From positions 3,968,001 to 4,032,000 of the forward strand of contig NZ_CP188257.1 in NCBI RefSeq assembly GCF_049994355.1: a DNA stretch of 64,000 nucleotides, given 5' to 3'. Source of the stretch: Angustibacter sp049994355 (GTDB lineage: Bacteria > Actinomycetota > Actinomycetes > Actinomycetales > Angustibacteraceae). The notes under the pieces are model-generated. The model had not been told where the DNA came from. It did not search any database and saw nothing but the letters and a program-made list of their open reading frames with translations. Shown here piece by piece: positions 59,209 to 64,000 of the stretch (positions within the stretch are counted from its first letter, which is position 1; every line of letters starts with the position of its first letter). The translations under genes and the position numbers were made by a program.

Positions 59209-60330
59209 TCAGGCGGGGTTGTACGGGGCAACGACGACCTCGACCCGCTGGAACTCCTTGAGGTCGGAGTAGCCCGAGGTGGCCATGGCCCGGCGCAGCG
59301 CCCCGATCAGGTTGGTCTTGCCGTCGGCGAAGCGTCCCGGACCCTCGAGGATCTCGCTCAGCGAGCCCAGCGTGCCGACCGCGACCCGCTCGCCGCGCGG
59401 TAGCTCGGGATGATGCGCCTCCGGACCCCAGTGCCAGCCGCGACCCGGCGCCTCGACGGCGCGGGCCAGGGCGGCACCGAGCATCACGGCGTCCGCGCCG
59501 CAGGCGATGGCCTTGACCAGCTCGCCGGAGCGGCCCATCCCGCCGTCCGCGATCACGTGCACGTAGCGACCGCCGGACTCGTCCATGTAGTCCCGCCGCG
59601 CCGCGGCGACGTCCGCCACCGCGCTGGCCATCGGGACGTGGATGCCCAGCGTCGTCCGGGTGGTGTGCGCCGCCCCGCCGCCGAAGCCGACGAGCACGCC
59701 GGCCGCGCCGGTGCGCATCAGGTGCAGCGCCGCCGTGTACGTCGCGCAGCCACCGACGATCACCGGCACGTCCAGCTCGTAGATGAACCGCTTGAGGTTC
59801 AACGGCTCCGCGCGTCCGGACACGTGCTCGGCGCTCACCGTGGTGCCGCGGATGACGAACAGGTCGACGCCGGCGTCCACCACGGTCTTCCACAGCTGCT
59901 GGGTGCGCTGCGGGGTGAGCGCGCCCGCCACCGTGACGCCGGAGTCGCGCACCTGGCGCAGCCGCTCGGTGACCAGGTCGGGGTTGATCGGCGCGTCGTA
60001 GATCTCTTGCATGCGGCGGGTTGCGGTCGCCTCGTCCAGCCCGGCGATCTCGGCGAGCAGCGGCTCGGGGTCGTCGTATCGCGTCCACAGGCCTTCGAGG
60101 TCGAGGACGCCGAGCCCGCCGGCCTGGCCCAGCGCGATCGCGGTGGCCGGTGACATCACCGAGTCCATCGGCGCCGCGATCACCGGCAGCTCGAAGCGGT
60201 ACGCGTCGATCTGCCAGGCGACCGACACCTCTTGCGGGTCCCGGGTACGCCGACTGGGCACCACCGCGACGTCGTCGAAGGAGTACGCCCGACGTCCGCG
60301 CTTGCCGCGCCCGATCTCGATCTCGCTCAC
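59209..60330 (-). CDS. guaB3: GuaB3-type IMP dehydrogenase family protein
   Basis: 373 residues from a GTG at 60330. The IMPDH-like TIM barrel has IAAPMDSVMSP, VIVGGCATYTAALHLMRTGAAGVLVGFGGG and IADGGMGRSGE, but no CBS pair, and the catalytic CTT loop of GuaB is changed to AHTTRTT. GuaB3 proteins form an actinobacterial group of GMP-reductase/IMPDH-related enzymes of disputed activity; the replaced loop argues against classical IMP dehydrogenase activity. A TAGCCT box 7 nt upstream supports a leaderless start. It precedes the ALDH-GMC-SDR run. Confidence 0.9.
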   Translation of the reverse strand: MSEIEIGRGKRGRRAYSFDDVAVVPSRRTRDPQEVSVAWQIDAYRFELPVIAAPMDSVMSPATAIALGQAGGLGVLDLEGLWTRYDDPEPLLAEIAGLDEATATRRMQEIYDAPINPDLVTERLRQVRDSGVTVAGALTPQRTQQLWKTVVDAGVDLFVIRGTTVSAEHVSGRAEPLNLKRFIYELDVPVIVGGCATYTAALHLMRTGAAGVLVGFGGGAAHTTRTTLGIHVPMASAVADVAAARRDYMDESGGRYVHVIADGGMGRSGELVKAIACGADAVMLGAALARAVEAPGRGWHWGPEAHHPELPRGERVAVGTLGSLSEILEGPGRFADGKTNLIGALRRAMATSGYSDLKEFQRVEVVVAPYNPA

Positions 60331-60337
60331 GCCGGTC

Positions 60338-60343
60338 AGGCTA
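60338..60343 (-). promoter_or_regulatory. -10 box of the guaB3 promoter
   Basis: TAGCCT on the minus strand, 7 nt before the GTG at 60330. Confidence 0.5.
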
Positions 60344-60373
60344 CCGGTCGCCCGCGCCGCGGCCACTCGCCCC

Positions 60374-60379
60374 TACGCT
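60374..60379 (+). promoter_or_regulatory. -10 box of the alditol oxidase promoter
   Basis: TACGCT, 6 nt before the ATG at 60386. Confidence 0.5.
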
Positions 60380-60385
60380 GCACGG

Positions 60386-61645
60386 ATGGGCGAGCAGAAC
60401 TGGGCCGGCAACGTCGACTACGGCGCGGCTCGACTGCTGCGCCCGACCAGCGTGGAGCAGCTGCAGGACATGGTCCGGCACGCGGGCCGGGTCAGGGTGG
60501 TCGGGTCCCGGCACTCGTTCAACGAGCTGGTCAGCACCCCCGACACCCTGATTTCGTTGGCCGAGCTGCCGTTCGACATCGAGGTCGGTGCCGACGGCCG
60601 GACTGCGACCGTGCCCGGTGCGGCGACGTACGGCGCGGTCACCGCGGCCCTGCACGCGCACGGCCTGGCCCTGCCCGCGCTGGCGTCGCTGCCGCACATC
60701 TCGGTGGCCGGCGCCTGCGCGACCGGCACGCACGGTTCGGGGGACGGTGTGAAGGGGCTGGCGTCGGCCGTCACCGCCGTCGAGTTCGTGCAGGCGGACG
60801 GAGCCCTGGAGACGCTGCGCCGCAACGATCCGGAATTCGCGGCCGCCGTGGTGAACCTCGGTGCGATCGGCGCCGTGGTGCGCGTGACGTTCGACGTCGT
60901 GCCCGCGTTCGACATCCGGCAGGACGTGTACGACGACGTGCAGATCGGCCCGTACGGCGACGAGCTGCTCGACGCACTCGGGCAGGCCTACAGCGTCAGC
61001 CTGTTCAGCGACTTCGGCTCGGACCGGTTCACGATGGCCTGGCTCAAGCGCAAGGTGCCCAGCGACGGCTTCGCCGCACCCTCGCCGACCTGGCGGGGCG
61101 GCCCGCTGGCGGACGGCGCCCGGCACCCGGTGCCCGGTCAGCCGCCACTGGGCACGACGCGGCAGAGCACGGTTGGGCCCTGGCACGAGCGACTGCCGCA
61201 CTTCCGGCTCGACGTACCGCCGAGCAGCGCCGGGAACGAGCTGCAGTCGGAGTTCCTGGTTCCGCGTGGGCAGGCGCCGGCCGCCTGGCGGGCGCTGCTG
61301 CAGGTGCGGGAGGTGATCGCGCCGCTGCTGCAGATCAGCGAGGTGCGCAGCATCGCGGGCGAGGAGCAGTGGCTGAGCCCGGCGTACGCGCGCGACAGTG
61401 TGGGCTTCCACTTCACCTGGGTCCCTGACGTGGTCGGGGTCGACCTCGCGTTGACCGTCCTGGAGCCGCTGCTCGCGCAGTTCGACGCGCGCCCGCACTG
61501 GGGCAAGGTGTTCGTCACGCCCGTGCGGGAGGTGGCGCACCGCTACCCCCGGATCGCGGACTTCGCGGCGGTGGTGCACCGGCGGGACCCGGAGGGCCGG
61601 TTCCGCAACCGCTTCGTCGAGCAGGTCATCGGCTCGCACGCCTGA
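60386..61645 (+). CDS. Alditol/xylitol oxidase-like FAD enzyme
   Basis: 419 residues, length as in AldO of Streptomyces. The FAD domain has VVGSRHSFNEL with H43 as the predicted covalent FAD link, and SLPHISVAGACATGTHGSG; the C-terminal substrate domain has QWLSPAYARDSVGFHFTW and ARPHWGKVF. It oxidises polyols such as xylitol or sorbitol with O2 yielding H2O2. A TACGCT box 6 nt upstream supports a leaderless start. It is divergent from guaB3 with 55 bp between starts. Confidence 0.92.
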   Translation: MGEQNWAGNVDYGAARLLRPTSVEQLQDMVRHAGRVRVVGSRHSFNELVSTPDTLISLAELPFDIEVGADGRTATVPGAATYGAVTAALHAHGLALPALASLPHISVAGACATGTHGSGDGVKGLASAVTAVEFVQADGALETLRRNDPEFAAAVVNLGAIGAVVRVTFDVVPAFDIRQDVYDDVQIGPYGDELLDALGQAYSVSLFSDFGSDRFTMAWLKRKVPSDGFAAPSPTWRGGPLADGARHPVPGQPPLGTTRQSTVGPWHERLPHFRLDVPPSSAGNELQSEFLVPRGQAPAAWRALLQVREVIAPLLQISEVRSIAGEEQWLSPAYARDSVGFHFTWVPDVVGVDLALTVLEPLLAQFDARPHWGKVFVTPVREVAHRYPRIADFAAVVHRRDPEGRFRNRFVEQVIGSHA

Positions 61646-61709
61646 GCTCAGGCCGACGACCGGCCATCGGTTCACGTCGCGCAGGGAAACGAACTGGTTC
61701 GAGCACGCC

Positions 61710-61743
61710 GTGCCAGATCGGCACAACCGTGCCCGTCTGGCAC
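61710..61743. terminator. Hairpin between convergent genes
   Basis: Arms GTGCCAGATCGGCAC (61710-61724) and 61729-61743 pair at 13 of 15 positions around a 4-nt loop. It lies between the alditol oxidase stop and the stop of the acidic protein. No U tract. Confidence 0.6.
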
Positions 61744-61779
61744 GCGCCACCCGACGAAATCGATGGGTGTACGGCGGAC

Positions 61780-62052
61780 TCAGCCCTTGCCGTCGGTACG
61801 CAGGCTGGTGTCGAGGTCGTCGTCCAGGCTGTCCAAGTCGGCCGACGGGTCGACCTCCGGCCCGTCGACCGGCTCGACGCCCCGGCTGTCCAAGTTGCCG
61901 TCGTTGTAGCTGCCGTCGTAGGACAGCTCTTCCGGCGGCTGGCCACCGTGCGGCTGCACACTCGCACCGGGCTCGGTCGCTGACGGCACGCCGTCCTGCT
62001 CGGTGAGGTCCTGCTCGCTGAGGTCCTGCTCGGTTAGGTCCGGTTCGCTCAT
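61780..62052 (-). CDS. Acidic low-complexity protein, hypothetical
   Basis: 90 residues starting with MSEPDLTEQDLSEQD; 15-bp DNA repeats (61996-62040) encode the DLTEQ repeats. It is strongly acidic and predicted disordered, with no cysteine or transmembrane segment. A TTG nine nt earlier is an alternative start. Small acidic repeats of this type evolve quickly, so whether it is expressed is uncertain; it lies between the alditol oxidase and guaB on the minus strand. Confidence 0.55.
   Translation of the reverse strand: MSEPDLTEQDLSEQDLTEQDGVPSATEPGASVQPHGGQPPEELSYDGSYNDGNLDSRGVEPVDGPEVDPSADLDSLDDDLDTSLRTDGKG
61996..62040 (-). repeat. 15-bp coding repeat in the acidic protein
   Basis: Three head-to-tail 15-bp copies (CTGCTCGGTGAGGTC with one- or two-base variants), reading DLTEQ on the minus strand. 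Confidence 0.8.
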
Positions 62053-62094
62053 ACCGTCCAACGTGGCACGGACGGCGAGCGCCGCAACTCGGGC

Positions 62095-63606
62095 TCAGCG
62101 GCTGCTGTAGTTCGGCGCCTCGACGGTCATCTGGATGTCGTGCGGGTGCGACTCCTTGAGCCCGGCCGCAGTGATCCGGATGAAGCGGCCGTTGGCCTGC
62201 AGCTCGGGGATCGTCCGCGCACCGCAGTACCACATCGACTGGCGCAGTCCGCCGATCAGCTGGTGCGCGACCCCGGACAGCGGGCCACGGAACGGCACCT
62301 GCCCCTCGATGCCCTCGGGGATCAGCTGGTCGTCGGCCGAGACGTCGGCCTGGAAGTAGCGGTCCTTGGAGAACGAGCGGGACTGCCCGCGGGACTGCAT
62401 CGCGCCGAGCGAGCCCATGCCGCGGTAGGTCTTGAACTGCTTGCCGTTGATGAAGACCAGCTCGCCGGGGCTCTCCTCGACGCCGGCCAGCAGCGACCCG
62501 AGCATCACCGTGTCCGCCCCGGCCACCAGGGCCTTGGCGATGTCGCCGGAGTACTGCAGCCCGCCGTCGCCCATCAGCGGCACGCCAGCCGGCTTGGTGG
62601 CCAGCGAGGCCTCGTGGATCGCGGTGACCTGCGGGACGCCGACCCCGGCCACCACGCGGGTGGTGCAGATCGAGCCCGGTCCGACGCCGACCCGCACGCC
62701 GTCCGCGCCGGCGTCCACCAGGGCCTGGGCGGCCTCACGGGTCGCCACGCTGCCGCCCATCACGTCGATCCCGGCGGCCGCCGAGTCACGCTTCAGCGCC
62801 GACACCATATCGAGCACGCCGCGGGAGTGGCCGTGCGCGGTGTCCACCACGATCAGGTCGACCCCGGCGTCCACCAGGGCCATCGCGCGCTTCCAGGCGT
62901 CGCCGTGGAAGCCGACCGCCGCGGCCACCCGCAGCCGGCCGGCGTCGTCCTTCGTCGCGTTCGGGTACTTCTCGGACTTGGCGAAGTCCTTCACCGTGAT
63001 CAGCCCGCGCAACCGGCCGGTGTCGTCCACCAGCGGGAGCTTCTCGACCTTGTGCTTGCCGAGCAGGCCCATCGCGTCGTCCGGGCTGATCCCGACGTGG
63101 CCGGTGACCAGCGGCATCGGGGTCATCACGTCACGCACGAGGCGACTCTGGTCGGACTCGAAGCGCAGGTCGCGGTTGGTCACGATGCCCAGCAGCATGC
63201 CCTCGCGGTCCACGACAGGCAGGCCGGAGACGCGGTAGCGGGCGCAGAGCTCGTCGACCTCAGCCAGGGTCGCCTCGGGACCGGTGGTCACCGGGTGGCT
63301 GACCATGCCGGCCTCGGAGCGCTTGACCAGGTCGACCTGGCTGGCCTGGTCCTCGATCGACAGGTTGCGGTGCAGCACGCCGAGGCCGCCCTGACGGGCC
63401 ATCGAGATGGCCATCCGCGACTCGGTCACCGTGTCCATCGGGGACGACACGAGCGGCATCGACACGCTGATCCGCTTGGTGACCCGGGACGTGGTGTTCG
63501 CCTCGGAGGGGATCACGTCGCTCTCGTAGGGCAGCAGGAGCACGTCGTCGAAGGTCAGGCCCAGGGCCGCGAACTTGTCCGGGACTGCGGTGCCTTCGTG
63601 GCTCAT
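62095..63606 (-). CDS. guaB: Inosine-5'-monophosphate dehydrogenase
   Basis: 503 residues from the ATG at 63606 with a GAGAGG ribosome-binding site. The TIM barrel is interrupted by a CBS pair (about 95-220, VRDVMTPMPLVT). The catalytic loop is VGPGSICTTR with Cys314, and MGDGG plus the flap VPFRGPL and SMWYCGA are as in bacterial IMPDH. It oxidises IMP to XMP with NAD+, the rate-limiting step for GMP, feeding GuaA. It follows a BldM-like regulator and precedes guaB3 in order. Confidence 0.98.
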   Translation of the reverse strand: MSHEGTAVPDKFAALGLTFDDVLLLPYESDVIPSEANTTSRVTKRISVSMPLVSSPMDTVTESRMAISMARQGGLGVLHRNLSIEDQASQVDLVKRSEAGMVSHPVTTGPEATLAEVDELCARYRVSGLPVVDREGMLLGIVTNRDLRFESDQSRLVRDVMTPMPLVTGHVGISPDDAMGLLGKHKVEKLPLVDDTGRLRGLITVKDFAKSEKYPNATKDDAGRLRVAAAVGFHGDAWKRAMALVDAGVDLIVVDTAHGHSRGVLDMVSALKRDSAAAGIDVMGGSVATREAAQALVDAGADGVRVGVGPGSICTTRVVAGVGVPQVTAIHEASLATKPAGVPLMGDGGLQYSGDIAKALVAGADTVMLGSLLAGVEESPGELVFINGKQFKTYRGMGSLGAMQSRGQSRSFSKDRYFQADVSADDQLIPEGIEGQVPFRGPLSGVAHQLIGGLRQSMWYCGARTIPELQANGRFIRITAAGLKESHPHDIQMTVEAPNYSSR

Positions 63607-63664
63607 GCGGGCCTCTCTCGCGCGCGGGGATCGATGTCCCAGCGTACCTGCGCGAGGGGGCAGG

Positions 63665-64000
63665 TCAGTGCACCAGACCCCAGCGGAAGCCGACCGCGAC
63701 GGCCTGCGCGCGGTCCGCGGCACCCATCTTGCGGAACAGTCGACGCGCGTGCGTCTTCACGGTGTCCTCGGACAGGTACAGCTCGCGGCCGATCTCGGCG
63801 TTCGAGCGCCCCCGGCTCATGCCGGTCAGCACCTGCATCTCACGCTCGGTCAGCGTCGGCTGGGTCACGCCCCCGGTCAGGCTTGCGGCGGGGTCCGCGT
63901 TGCGCCGGCCGGCGACGTCCGACAGGGACTGCACGACGGTGGCGGCCAGCTCCTCACGGGTGGCGTCCTTGACCACGTAGCCACGAGCGCCTGCGGCGAT
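63665..64000 (-). CDS. bldM: BldM-like LuxR-family response regulator, C-terminal part
   Basis: The frame runs off the right edge. Visible are the end of a receiver domain (IAAGARGYVVKDATREEL), a linker and a LuxR-type HTH with REMQVLTGMSRGRSNAEIG and YLSEDTVKTHARRLFRKMGA, ending GFRWGLVH. That recognition region and C terminus closely resemble Streptomyces BldM, an orphan response regulator for aerial development that can heterodimerise with WhiI. Its position upstream of guaB also matches Streptomyces, from memory. Whether its receiver pocket is complete cannot be seen. Confidence 0.85.
   Translation of the reverse strand: MAAGARGYVVKDATREELAATVVQSLSDVAGRRNADPAASLTGGVTQPTLTEREMQVLTGMSRGRSNAEIGRELYLSEDTVKTHARRLFRKMGAADRAQAVAVGFRWGLVH

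Overview
The window is a chromosomal segment of a very GC-rich actinobacterium. The evidence is the near-uniform G/C at third codon positions, frequent GTG starts, many 4-nt ATGA/GTGA gene overlaps, and families centred on actinobacteria: a BldM-like regulator, GuaB3 next to a ChoD-like GMC oxidoreductase, PspC-domain sensors, DUF3817 and an ECF42-type sigma factor. Two promoters with FliA/WhiG-like -10 boxes and a BldM homologue suggest a motile or sporulating lineage (Kineosporiales/Frankiales-like), but the species cannot be fixed from sequence alone. I saw no rRNA, tRNA, CRISPR array, insertion sequence, prophage or plasmid origin. The gene order looks like ordinary chromosome with accessory single genes inserted.

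Layout. 1-5.8 kb: end of a Tad/Flp pilus locus (TadB end, TadC, two-component pair, Flp-type pilin, TadE/G-like protein), then a lipoprotein and an OmpA-like secreted protein that share a C-x-C-T-R module. 6.0-14.8 kb: small housekeeping and accessory enzymes, PcrA helicase, a CDF metal exporter, a PIG-L deacetylase, VOC and ASCH proteins. 14.9-24.9 kb: a MarR-MATE unit with a clear operator, a Tat-exported P1 peptidase, an ECF42 sigma/DGPF pair, DinB, amidohydrolase, GNAT and a glycerophosphodiesterase. 25.1-30.4 kb: an envelope-stress-like block with a response regulator and PspC histidine kinase divergent from a PspC/LiaF-like protein, and a further PspC protein 1.4 kb away, both downstream of the same direct-repeat element. 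30.4-35.6 kb: an orphan Eco57I-like DNA methyltransferase coupled to a NUDIX protein, then divergently NUDIX, nucleotidyltransferase and CapA. 35.7-38.0 kb: a GntR/ABC transporter operon. 38.1-45.2 kb: EVE protein, TrpB2, PEP-mutase family, Ogt, Ada-like zinc protein, FAD oxidoreductase and a kinase-aminotransferase fusion. 45.3-47.3 kb: two secreted proteins (one a nuclease with a sunset domain) with matching upstream elements, then a membrane protein. 47.4-53.8 kb: guaA, DUF3817, SURF1, and a strongly asymmetric heterodimeric ABC exporter. 53.9-64 kb: Tat-exported esterase, SDR, GMC oxidoreductase, aldehyde dehydrogenase, guaB3, alditol oxidase, an acidic protein, guaB and a BldM-like regulator cut by the window edge.

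Two window-wide themes stand out. First, at least 18 genes have a TANNNT hexamer ending 6-8 nt before the start codon and no convincing Shine-Dalgarno at usual spacing, predicting leaderless mRNAs; this also settles several start codons. Second, transcription units often end in long hairpins without a U tract.
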